DNA of 64,000 bases from NCBI GenBank assembly GCA_013368375.1, contig JAACJP010000001.1:2046001-2110000 (forward strand), given 5' to 3'. The translations under genes and the position numbers were made by a program. This DNA comes from Tricholomella constricta (taxonomy: Eukaryota; Basidiomycota; Agaricomycetes; Agaricales; Lyophyllaceae). The notes below the pieces were generated by a model. That model ran no database searches. It was not told the origin of the DNA and worked only from the letters and a program-made list of their open reading frames with translations. Each line of letters opens with the position of its first letter. Position 1 is the stretch's first letter. Below are positions 12,418 to 23,258 of the stretch, one piece after another.

Positions 12418-14767
12418 TCAAACTGTGCCTGCACCCTTAACGAACGCATTGATAGGTTTTATGTCACCACTGTGGACCTGCTTCGCGGCTTGAGCCACGC
12501 TGGCCTGTACGGCGATTTCTGTGTGAGGCTTAAGGTCGGGTTTCCAGGTCGCCAACCAAGATTTCATGGATGCCAGTGCCTGGAGTTGCACGGCGCGCAC
12601 CGTTGAATCAGCCAGCCCAGACGCAGTTCCGAGATCGGAGCAGTGAAATCCGTCACTGAGGGCAATGGGTTGCCGAGGTGTGCTATGAGCGCGGGCACGT
12701 GGTGCCGAGACAGTAGCATACTTCCAGGGGTCCCCTTGGATTCCTTGAGTGAAAGGATAGAAGGGATAATAGATAATGTACTTACGAATGCCATTAGCGA
12801 AGAACAGGCGGTTCAATTTGACGTCCCAACCCTTGTAAACGCGATTAGTGCGCTGGATTTGGACTCTGGGAGGCTTGGAGAATGCAGCGGGGAACATTTG
12901 TTGGCATTGACGCTATAGGGAACGTTGAGCATGATGACAGTGTATCTCCAAGGAATTGCAGTACCAAGTCGTACTCAGGCTGAACGAGCCGTGTCACTAA
13001 TGTGGGGTGTCTACGAGGGGCACCCTCCTAGGAAACAATAGTCAAAGGTGGCCGAGGGTCAGTTGAAGGAGCGCGCCGGACCTGAAGGTATCCAACTTCG
13101 TTACAGCTGAAAGTAATCAGTGAAACCAGGGTCAAGTAATACAATAGAACAATAACCTACACTATCCAGAACCAGGAACGCCATGCGTTGTTGATACTAG
13201 TGTCGCTCCAGAATGGCTGTGTGATATCATACGTGCCCAAACAATCCCTAGCAGGGACAATGAGGCATCAGCAGCTGAACATTCGAAGATTAGAGGAGCC
13301 ATTCCCACTCCGCATTTAGGTCGTTGCAAACTGGTATCAAAGGTATCAGAAGTAGAACAAATAACGAAGGGGAAGGAGACAAGGTAACTCACTCCTAGAG
13401 TAGTAGGTATCCTTGAAGTAAGAGCTCCATGCACTTAAGGCGTGTTCCAAGCCCCATCCAGTGGCAGGGGCGTTTTTCCCATCCTTAACTTCCAGAGCAT
13501 CACAAAAGTTGTAAAATTGGGCGCCTGGTCCCGAGGTAGGTTGAAGCGATTGCCAGTCCCAGAGGTTGTTTCGGACTGATTGTTTGGGGTCTACATCGGA
13601 CCTTTGTTATGAAAGAAAAGTGTACTCACGAGCGCCAGCGACGTCGTCAAGGTGGGTAACATTACCCATACCGAACGACTCCTTGATAGCTTGGATCGCA
13701 GTTGCATTTTTACCTTCGAAAACTTTGTCGACGTGGTTGATGACGGCTTGAACATCAGCAGAACAGTTTCTCGGCATATTCAAGCGAATAGGCTCGAAAT
13801 ATTCCCAAAAGTTGCTAAATATGGCAACGAATAAGCCGGCGGCAAAGGACAAGAGAAATGGGAGCTCACAGGATGGCTTCAACAACACCAGACGAACCAT
13901 ATCCTGCAAAGAACACTCCCGGCTTGCTGTCATTCATTCCGACAGTTAGCCGGCATGTCGGCGTTTATTTTAGCGACTCACTCGACCATCGTCCAACTGG
14001 TGAGAGCACCTACGGATAAAATATCTCCTGATGATCCAAAGTTTCTGAAACTATTGACGTACCAGAATAACTTCCTCCAATGAGAATCCAGGGGGCTTTG
14101 TCCGGAGTCACTTGATCACCCCCTGGCATAGGAAGATTGACGGTTTGTGCAAAGTAAACCAAGTCATCGATCGCCTGCTGAAGAGTATGGAGTTTCAAGC
14201 TCTCTACGCTGAGATCCGGACGGGGATTGCTAAAACCGTAGAATCTATGTTCGAGGACGATGGTACTTCCATTCTGCTGTTGGGCGATTTGTCCATTGAT
14301 GGTCCTATTCGTCAGGTAGGTGAAGTACCCTATGGTTCCTGTCAACTGAAACGACTCGAGATGGAAGGAAACAAAACTTGCCATCGGCATTACCTTCCCC
14401 GGGTGTCGAGAGGATGATAGGGCCCCCTGAAATACTTCTACAGGACTTCACGGAAATAAATGCTCAATAACTTACCTGGTTCATAGTACTCGTACGTGTG
14501 CCAGAAACGTTGTTTGAAAGTACCCGATGACGGATTGTTATGGTCAATCAGTTGGTCGAAATAGTAGGTGGTATCGTATGGAGGAAGCTCCGTGCCATTT
14601 CGACTAACGACTGGTGCGTCCAAGTTCATTAACTTGACGAAAGGAATTCCAGGCGGACGCATAACATTAGCGTGTGGTCGACCATCAGGGAGTGCTGCGG
14701 CAGCCAACTGCAACAGAAGCACAAGTGGAGCTACCAAGGGACCCAGATTTCGCATCCGAATACCCAT
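12418..14767 (-). CDS. Secreted serine peptidase of family S28 (prolyl carboxypeptidase/DPP-II type)
   Basis: Serine peptidase cleaving after proline, expected to be secreted. I reconstruct 13 exons beginning 14476-14767, 14382-14426 and 14063-14329. The start is followed by a signal peptide (LVAPLVLLLQLAAAALP). Then come the S28 N-terminal block (YYFDQLIDHNN), GGPIILSTPGEGNADG, the nucleophile motif WILIGGSYSG with the active serine, FEPIRLNMPRNCSADVQAVI, HLDDVAGALRNNLWDWQSL, and the C-terminal Asp and His elements FFANGIRDPW and LSDGFHCSDL. Exon 8 is a 22-nt microexon (13309-13330). The second intron (14330-14381) appears to be GC-AG: only that donor with the acceptor at 14330 restores the conserved GEGNADGYFTYLTNRTING. 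A second in-frame Met at 14755 is an alternative start. The tail after the His motif is about 60 residues long. Confidence 0.92.
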
Positions 14768-14840
14768 TTCTTGAGAACAAACTTGATGTAGGGGCCCAAG
14801 TTTACTGGGGTGAAAAGCGGCCGAATAGCTCGAACGGACC

Positions 14841-14850
14841 TTATATATAG
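14841..14850 (-). promoter_or_regulatory. TATA box of the S28 peptidase gene
   Basis: On the minus strand the sequence reads CTATATATAA, 74 bp upstream of the ATG at 14767. Its position and sequence fit a TATA element for an inducible secreted enzyme; that functional reading is inference. Confidence 0.6.
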
Positions 14851-15437
14851 GACAGAAGCGAGCGCAATACGTACATGCTCCATATGGCCGCACATTATGC
14901 AGTGATACATGGACAACATGAACTGTAGCATGCGCAGATCAAAGAAGCATACAGTCGCATGCTGAATCCGAGCGTTTGCATATGGCCTCCTGTAGAGATC
15001 AGGAGTTCCGCTCCTCGAAATAAGCCAGTGCCGTTTGCCCGGCAAGCCCATGGATGATCCGTAACCTGCTGAACTGTGACAAAGGGTGAGCTGATGACTT
15101 CCCCGTCCTGCACCCGTCCTTCCCCTACCCTTTCGTTCCCTTTCACTTCAGCTGTCAGCAGCGGCGATGGTATTCTGGACCGCAGTTCACTTCCCAGCAT
15201 GATGAAGTACAAGGCGCACCCATTTCAAATTTCCAGAGGGATTTTGAGGAATATTTGGTTTTCGAGCGACATGATGCTTTATGCGTTGGTAAGAGTTGCT
15301 GATATTCCCGCTGAGTTGACTCGTGCATGATCCTAGAAGAAACATCGCGTAAAAGTATGAAGCAAGCCACCGACTTGCTGCAACGTCGATGTCGACTACC
15401 CGGGCCGCTGGCGGAGCACGATAAGATCGTTCGCGGC

Positions 15438-15448
15438 CACGTGACGTC
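15438..15448 (+). promoter_or_regulatory. Overlapping CACGTG E-box and TGACGTC element
   Basis: The string CACGTGACGTC combines a bHLH-type CACGTG with an overlapping bZIP-type TGACGTC. It lies in the promoter of the seven-helix protein. Binding by any factor is not shown. Confidence 0.4.
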
Positions 15449-15683
15449 GCGTTGTGGGTCCTTGTGTTTCTTTTTGAAAGTTGAACCAGGTACAAATAGC
15501 TGGCCAAACAATAGTATTTTCTCCTGGACCTTCACTTCGTTCCTGCTTCGCTCATCCTTAGGCTCCTATTTCGTTCTTCCAGCCTCTGCGCTGTCCACGG
15601 CTTCACGTCAACGAAGGCCTTACGCCGTAACGCACGCACGCACGCACTCTACGATCCCTCAAGACTAAACGAAATCGAACAAC

Positions 15684-18600
15684 ATGATCCCTCTCATTCC
15701 TGCTCTTGCTCTCGCATTTTTCTCGTTCATATGTTCAGCTTTTGTTATCCTTCGCATTGTTATCCCTATTTTGCCGCCTCATCCCTTGAGCAAACGTGTT
15801 TCTCCGGTGCGTCCACAAGATTACACTTACAGAAGATGTTCCTTAAATCATTACAGGCCGAGTTCGGGCTGCCCAAATTCCGATCTCTCTCTCCTGCGGA
15901 CAAGAGCCACATCTGGTTAGCATCCCTTGACCTTTTGGCGCTGTCCATCTTCGTTTGGCAAACCATAAATGAAGCCGTCGGTGGTCCTTCCGACTACGCC
16001 AATTCATCCGATCCTGCCTCTGCTGTGAGGTTGTGGTTTGTGTTGACAATAAGGCAAACCTGCCTTCTTATCGTCGCCGCAATTACCTTGCTCCATGTTC
16101 GTATGGGCCGCTCAGTATCCTTCGGTGCAAGGCACTGGATGCTTTGGGCACCCACGCTGCTGCTCGCAGTAACTTCCACTGCTGTCGCAGGTGTAATCGC
16201 CGGCACTGGCGTCCAAAGTCTCTTCATCGGTCTCATCAGCTACACCACCACCATTGCTGTCCTGAGTAGCGTTGCCTTCGCCTGTCTCATTGGAACACTT
16301 GTCATGATTAAGCGCAACCTTGCTGCTCTCAATGAGGAGTCTAACCCGTGGCCGCCAGTTAGACTGATGGAGGAAAAGCCCAGGCCATCCTTCGCCACCG
16401 AGGAAATCGATGCAATTCGAGATGGTGCTTCTTGGATCACCTCCAATGCAAGTTCTCGCCAGAACTCCATTTCAGGCTGGTCGTTCTCGACGCATCAGAC
16501 AGGCGTGGCCTCTTCACACCATGGTCATGGCTCTGGTCGTGCTCAGACTGGCTCTCATCCATCAGTCCCTGCAAAGTCTTCCTATTGGTTCAGTTCTTCA
16601 ACACCGAATCTCGATGATGTCCCCCCAGTCCCCCCTCTTCCATCTCCTTACGGTCCTCTGTCACCCACCGCCGAAGACCTCAGTGATCCCGATCCATTTC
16701 GACGAGAGTCGCCGTCTCCGCTTCCCGACCACCCTCGTGTACGACTTGAGTCCCAGACATCTTGGTTGACCTCTACGAATGGGTCCCATACAACCATGTC
16801 TGCGTGGAGCTATCCTGCTTCTGTACGAGAGGGAACCATCCGCAATGCGAGCACGCTAGATCTGCACACCCCTTTAACCGCAGGTTCTCGTCCAGTGACC
16901 CCACAACTCGCCAACGCTCAAGTCTTGGGTGGGTATGGTTTTGCCCCTGGTTCTCTTGAAGCCGAGAAAGGTCTCGCCGCATTGGCTGCACCCTCCGGGA
17001 CCACTCTTGACATATCCATGATTCGCTTGCTCGGTTGGTTGATTATTATTTGGGTCCCCATCGTGAGCTTTCTTCATGTACCTTAATTTATGTCTTATTC
17101 ACAAAGAAACACAGGCCTTATCGATTCCTTACCTGATTACCGTTTCACAGCGCACCTCGGCATCCACAGCAATCTCGGTCCTCTTTGTTCTTTCCGTTAC
17201 TCTGTCTTCGCCCCTTTTGGCACTTTCGATTCTTTTCCGGTCGCCTCTTCCGATTCCTTCTGGGCTCTTCGATGTCCGTGCCGAACCCTCAGCTAATGTC
17301 ATTCGTGGTCCTTCTCCTGCCAACACAGAATCTACCTATAAATGGTCTCATGATTATAAACGTAGCATGAGCACCAGTGTCACTGTGGTTGAAGGTCGGC
17401 GCAGTGGCGATGTCTGGCTTACCAATGGTGATGCTGTCGATGGAAAGAGCAAGATGAGCCGCGCGGTCGGGATGCTGTCACCTCTGCCCAAGCTCTCCGT
17501 TCTGCCACCCGAAGAGAACCTCGAGGACGGTGAATTTACCCCACCTTTGCCTATTCAGAACGATGACTCTTCTATTCCCGTCACTATTCACAATACACCT
17601 CATTCCGAGACCAGTGCTCAATTCGGCAGGCTTAGGAAGGATTCCAAAGCCAGCTCTCATTTTTCTGGTGGAGATGAAAGCCTCGCCTTCGCCAGCAGGA
17701 TCATGATCGCTCAGAGGCATTATTCGACTCTCGCGCAGACTGTCGTTGTCACCGGTTCTTCCCCGGAAAAGCCTCAGTCTGCCGACTCCAACGAGGCTTT
17801 GGGATCCGCAAGTGGCGCGACCACAGCCAATGCTGTCCGCCATTCAACTCATCTTCGCACCCGATCCGTGTCTTCCATCAGCGGTCCTCAGACTCCGACG
17901 TCTGGCGGATCCTTCAACATCAGCCCTCCTCCTTCCTTCCCTCTTCCGCCTACGCCACCCAATGTAAGGGCAGCCAGACTGGCATCCCTCGCGCATAAGA
18001 AATCGTTCTCGTCCGGCTTTTCCTTCGGTCCCGTCGATGATTTGAACGAGATTGATGCTCTGACGGCCGGCGTATTGCCACTTCTTGTCCCCGGAATCAA
18101 CACGGATGGCATGAAGATCAAAGAGGATCGGATTTCTGCTGGCACATTCAGCAAGAGCAAAGGCAAGAAGCTCGCGAAGAAGTTAACCGAATTTGGCCAA
18201 GACTTCTCCTCGCCCGAAATCCACTCGACTCCTGCCAGGCGTCGCCCCAAAGAGCCGAGAGAGAGGAAGACTTCTGCTCACAAGAGGAATCACTTCAGTC
18301 TGCCCAGGCATGTTTATCTTGTCGAATTTAGCTGCCATCTAACCATATGTTGTTGTGATTGTAGTCTCGGCCTTGGAAAGGACGGTATCCATTCCCTGAC
18401 TAATTGGAGTGCAGACATTCGAGGCGCTCTGGAGCACAAGGTCGGCCAGTATACTGCTGTTCCCAGCAACGTCGATCTCGGTCGCAGAAATACCGTCTTT
18501 GGCGGCGAGTCTGTGCCGAACATCGTTGCCAACCTCCAGACTGTGCAGGAACATGAGGATTACGCACCTGTCGCGCACAAGGGTGCTAATCTCGGCCGTT

Positions 18601-19358
18601 CTATGTCGACGCGATCCCTTGGATTGCGTGCTGAGGTCCCTCACAGTGTTAACTCCGCACGATCCTCCGTTACTTCCATGGTCCTTCCTACATCCGCCGC
18701 ATCCACCGTGACCCTTTTTGAAGAGTTCGCCGGTTTTGAGTCTGAACCTCAAGCTCAGAGCACCCCTCACAACACCGTTTCCAAGAAGGCTACGTCAAGG
18801 GACGGCGCTCCTCCTCTGCCTAAACAGAGCCGCCGCTCAAGCATTGTATATATTAAATCTGATCAAGTCACGCCTACTACGAACACCACCGCTGAACCCA
18901 CCACGACTACTTCCACTATGTCCGCCCTCGCGCAATGGTCAACCCGAGCGGTTCGACCTCTCATACCCAAGGCCAGCAAGCTTCAACGCCAGATGACCAA
19001 CGCAGATTCCTCTCCATCAGGCACAAAGCCAGGTTCTCCTAGCGGGAACCTGCGTCCCCTCACGCTCCTGCAGGACCGCGACACTAACACCGCCACCCCG
19101 GTGCTCAGTGAGACGCGTCCTTTGACTCTCGGGAAGAGGCAGAAATCGCGAGGAGCAGCGTCTGAACAAGATGAAAATTCGTATCCGGATTCTATTAGTT
19201 CCAGAAACAAGAATCTGAAGCCGTTGAAGCTCGCCCGGTCCGATACCAGCAAACTGCGAGGCGTCCTACGGAAATCCGAGGTCCTGCCCGACGTCGTCGT
19301 CCGCCCGCCGTCCACTACCGAACACACGGGTTTCGCCTACAGTTTCAATCGTGATTAA
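15684..19358 (+). CDS. Seven-helix membrane protein with very long Ser/Pro-rich C-terminal tail, function unknown
   Basis: Four exons (15684-15806, 15857-17062, 17115-18307, 18365-19358) give 1171 residues. I count seven hydrophobic segments: PLIPALALAFFSFICSAFVI at the N-terminus, IWLASLDLLALSIFVW, LTIRQTCLLIVAAITLL, WAPTLLLAVTSTAVAGVI, LISYTTTIAVLSSVAFACLI, then after a soluble loop of about 200 residues LLGWLIIIWVPIALSI and ISVLFVLSVTLSSPLLALSI. The remaining 650 residues are disordered, rich in Ser, Pro and Thr. Seven helices with a long intracellular tail suggest a receptor or scaffold, but I recognise no GPCR family motif. The third intron (18308-18364) has a GC donor, is 57 nt long and stop-free. 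Retaining it would insert a Cys-rich stretch (HLTICCCDC) unlike the flanks, so I call it spliced. Its branch-site-like CTAAC supports that. Confidence 0.8.
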
Positions 19359-19955
19359 CCAGAAGATACCCCATCCGGCATTTTGCTCTCCATAGTGTCA
19401 TCGCATTGCTTTCAGTTTGATGATTTTTATTGTCTTGTTTTCTCCGCTTCGCCTTGCTATACTTTTCCCTTTTAGACCCCTCCACGACTCGTCTTAAACT
19501 CGCAATGACTCATCCTGTATCCCACTCTATCACTCTCATCATGTGCTTTGCTCTCCCGATCTCGGAAGCCCCGCTATCTCGCATATCTCTACCTGCTATC
19601 TATCTTCTTGCTATTCGCTATCTCGTTTAGCTCTCTTGCATGGCTGCTCTTGATGAACTCCATACGTACCTATGCTTAAACCTATGCCAGTTTTTCTCCT
19701 TGACTCTCTACGTACCTACGCAAACCAAGCCATTTCAATGTACAGTGTACATGGCATTTATCCTTATAGCGTAGTGCGCATATTCCCTTGCCGTTCGCAA
19801 TAAACATTTGCCTGTCCAATTCATCGATGAATTTTTGCTGTCAAAAGGGCAAGGTCAAGAAGCGGCTTGTAGCGTTTATGCAAATTTAGGGATGCTTGTC
19901 GGCAAGGAAGACTGCTCCGGTCCAGGGGCAAATTATATTGTACAAACCGAAGTAG
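19359..19955. other. Convergent 3' intergenic region
   Basis: About 600 bp between two convergent stops. It is T/C-rich after the plus-strand gene, as expected of a 3' UTR. A perfect small inverted repeat ATGTACA-G-TGTACAT lies at 19738-19752. No gene is evident. Confidence 0.5.
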
Positions 19956-21417
19956 TTATTCAAGGAGCCCAAACATACTAATCACGCCGACTGGAGGAGG
20001 CCCACCCTCTCGAATCTTGGTCTGGCCACAATACGCTATTACATACTTGGATGGATGCCAAGACACTGTGGGCGATGGAGCGAGAGCGGGCACACGGTGC
20101 AAGGGTACTCCCGTCTCTGTGGCGCACTGTAACAAGATTTAGCTCGGAGTACGAATGACGATGAAGAGCTTTACAATGTCGATATAATGGCCGGCGTTTG
20201 CAATTGCCAGATATTCGCCGTCATGGGAGAAACTCAAGGCGTTGATGCTATGTCTGTACAATCGTCAAAAAGTATTCAGCTATACGTGGAGGGCAACTTA
20301 CTCGCAAACTGTTATTGTCCGTGCACATATCCACTCGGATAGATCGAACATGTTGACGATTGAGTCATAGCCACCGGAGGCAAGGTATCTATAGAAAATG
20401 AATTCCGAACTGCGGTTACATCCCAAAGAAGCACTTACTTGCCGCGAGGATCCAGGGCGACTGCAACACAACCGCCCACATGCGCCGCAGGACTCTCTCG
20501 GACTGTGAGGCTGGGGTAATCCATGATACGGAGCGTGTGCTCTGAGTGGTGAGTAAGAATCACGCCGTCTCCGACGTGATTGAACATGGCCGTTGAGCCT
20601 GTTAACTACAGGGCGCGTCAACGACGTAAGCATGGTCGAGGAAGCGGAGACGAATCACACGAACTGCATCTTTCTCAGAGGAGTGCCACGTCTCTTTGGT
20701 CTCATCGCCCTCTTTACCTAGCGTCATGAAGAAGAGCTGGTGTCCGGCGGAGGCATAAAGCAGGGCACGGCCGTCCGGGGAGTAGTTCGTCTGCACAGGC
20801 GACACTTTGAGTGAGCATTGCTGAATGTGCCGGCTCTCTGCGGGAGACTGAAAATCAATGTGGACAACCAAAACGTAAGTAGCTGTATTCATACGTCGTG
20901 TATCCCAAAAGACGATTTTCCTCTCCTTTTGGCTTGATGAGCAAAATAAGTCTGGATGTGTGGGGTTCCATGAGACATAGTCGACGTCATCTAAATGCCC
21001 TCCTTGAAATTGTGATGCAGATCTAAAGTCCATCTGGCAGGAGGTCAGGCAGGGTGAAACCATCGGTATACGACGCGTCGGATGAGCTCACGGTCTTCTC
21101 TGGATACCAAACCCTCGGAGTTTTGTCAATTCCCACCCCAGCTAGCTTTTTTCCATCGCAGTTCCACGCGACGTGAGTTATAGCTTGTGGACTGGGCATG
21201 CGGTAGTCGCGTGGTTTGAAGGCAGAAAACGTTGGTGGCTAGATTGACGAGATTTCGCAGAATGGCCACACATGAGTTTCGGGATTGGCGAGTGAGGGCT
21301 GCTTCCTACATGGACTCCTCTGGCTAGAAATGTGGTATATAGAGGTGGAGACGGAGGCCGTTGCGGCGGAGGGATCTCCTCTGTATCATCTTTGAGATTT
21401 GAAGGTGTGTTGGACAT
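19956..21417 (-). CDS. THOC3: WD40 protein, THO complex subunit 3 (THOC3/Tex1-like)
   Basis: WD40 component of the THO/TREX complex that couples transcription to mRNA export. The start is MSNTPSNLKDD; a disordered Pro-rich leader is spliced to FSAFKPRDYRMPSPQAITHV and the first blade AWNCDGKKLAGVGIDKTPRV. Later blades include DDVDYVSWNPTHPDLFCSSS with IVFWDTRR, VQTNYSPDGRALLYAS, VAVALDPRGKYLASGGYDSI with VNMFDLSEWICART, and HSINALSFSHDGEYLAIANA. The last exon ends TVSWHPSKYVIAYCG ... GVISMFGLLE-stop. The order of blades and the final lysine/glycine-rich loop fit THOC3. At least five introns are needed. The exact first donor is a guess (GTAGGA near 21314). Only 116 bp separate its start from the epoxide hydrolase stop. 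Confidence 0.87.
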
Positions 21418-21533
21418 GTTCGGGCCTGAAGATGTTTGGCAGCACAGCCACAATCGAGGACAGGGCGTTGCCCTCCCGGTTAAACATAGTTATATTGCGA
21501 ATCATGTCCATAAATAGCCCCCCATTCACGATA

Positions 21534-22907
21534 TTACAGTTTCCCTTTAGAATTAGGACGAGAGGTCAATCCTTGAAGCCAGCTTCCCACTCTGTCTGTG
21601 ATCTCGTCCTTGGCCTCGACTAAAACCCAATGTCCTCGACCCTCGAATGCAATGTCCTGCAGTTTACGAATAAACTTTCTGGCCTTGCCGATAACAAACG
21701 GAGTTGCTGTAAGATCCTTTGTTCCCCACATAAAAAGGACAGGAAGGTTCTCAGGCAGATCCGCGGGCAGCCCGGCATCTAAGGAGAGATCCTGAATATG
21801 TGAAGTTTGATGCTAATAAAAAGACCTACGCGCTTCCTCTTCATACCGATGCTTCGCTGTGCGGTAATAGTTTAGAGGTCCGTTCATACCTCCCCTCCTC
21901 ATCTCATCCACGTATTGATTAAATTCCTTTTATTCGGATCTAAGTCAGAGTACACATATAAGGGAACTGGTGGCGACCTACAGAATCATTCAAAACGGAA
22001 GGACCCCTTGGTACCTCGGATACTTGCAAAAGTTTGAATAAGGAGCCACGACTGGTATAGTTTTCGTTTGCTGTTGGCGTCCTAAATGTGATTGAGAGAA
22101 ATCTCTCGAGCTATAAAATGTTCATTGACACTATAATGAAGCGAAGACCGGCTGTGGCGCACGTGGGTATCAAGTTCTGATGTGGTGGTCGGGTTCGCAA
22201 AGTCAGCCTGGTATCCAAGGTTTGGGGCGAGTCGGGCGACTTCTTCTACCGGGATATATTGCCGTGAAGGTGGCGTATATGGGACGCTCATCCTAAACAT
22301 TGGGTTCTTAACTTACATGGACAAACAAGGCTTCAAAGACACCTACATCACTAGTGCAAGAATTCTGTCCGGATGCCACAGGGCGAAACGACCGACAGTG
22401 AATGCTCCCCAGTCGTGCCCAATAAGCACCTGAAAGTTTCAATGTTAAACGTGCCAGTAACGTGCTTTCGATGTAGCACTGACAGCTCGGCGGACGCCCA
22501 ACAGGTCTAGCAGAGCAGTAAGATCTGCACATAGCTTCTTGGTCGAATACTCAGAGGGGTCTTCTGGCTTGTCGGTTCCGCCGTATCCTAGCATGTCAGG
22601 CACAACAACTCGATAGCCCTTGCGAACCCAAGGTCCAATCTGGTATCTCCAGCCATACCTAGACAGGATAAATTACACGCATTACCGAGACAAAGTACAA
22701 GACTACCAGAAGTCGGGGAAGCCATGAACACAAAGGAGGGTCGGCGATCGTTTGTGGTCGTAGTTGTCTGGTAATTGGTCAACCTGTATTGCACTTAAAG
22801 ATCATGAAAGACTTGGGAAAGACTTCAGTAAGTACAAAGTGGTATGTTCGGCCTGTGGAGAGTTTCTTCGTCCTGTGGTTAAAGCTGGCGGGATTTTTGG
22901 GATCCAT
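21534..22907 (-). CDS. Alpha/beta-hydrolase, soluble epoxide hydrolase family
   Basis: Hydrolyses epoxides to diols. The start is MDPKNPASFNHRTKKL. The first intron joins TYHFVDQLPDNYDHKRSPTL to the oxyanion motif HGFPDFWYGW. The nucleophile elbow is VLIGHDWGAFTVGRF, with Asp as nucleophile as in epoxide hydrolases. A lid-domain tyrosine pair appears in GPLNYYRTAKHR. The catalytic acid/base region is FMWGTKDLTATPFV and the general-base His lies in FEGRGHWVLVEAKDEI. All three catalytic elements are present, so an active enzyme is likely. No signal peptide is seen, so it is probably cytosolic. Several short introns interrupt the gene; not every junction was fixed. The physiological substrate is unknown. 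Confidence 0.9.
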
Positions 22908-23258
22908 TGAAGTGAGGAGGTAGTGGTGGTCGGTGAATTCAATCGCCGGCCGCGGGTAAGTCAAATCGGAGTTTAAATCTGCTCGGCAAATGACGAAGTT
23001 CTTTCTTGCAGTTGATGTTCGGTGCCGGTCACAACGCCCACAAAGCCTTCAACGCCGCACTGCTTTCTCTCTTTCTCACCACCACCACCACCATCCATCC
23101 TGAGCAATCTCCTCTCTTTTCCCCCCTTTTTCTATATAGTTTGCTTTTGCAGTTTCTTGCTTACAACTCCTCTAACTCCCATCAAGTAAGGTCTGCTTTC
23201 GTCCACTAATTCCACCAGACCCCTCTGATCATTTTTATTCTCCATCCCAGTCATCGAT
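22908..23258. other. Divergent promoter region with a 5' UTR intron
   Basis: This 351-bp stretch separates the epoxide hydrolase and Barentsz-like starts. The plus-strand leader contains a likely 5' UTR intron at 23186-23250 (GTAAGG donor, CACTAAT branch-like motif near 23205, CCCAG acceptor), ending 8 nt before the ATG. Confidence 0.6.

Larger units (their letters stand above)
14768..15683. other. Divergent intergenic region between the S28 peptidase and the seven-helix protein
   Basis: About 915 bp holding both promoters. Besides the TATA box on the peptidase side it has CACGTGACGTC at 15438-15448, a CACGTG E-box fused to a TGACGTC half-CRE, about 240 bp upstream of the ATG at 15684, and a pyrimidine-rich stretch just before that start. 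Open frames here are short and unlike any family. Confidence 0.5.
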
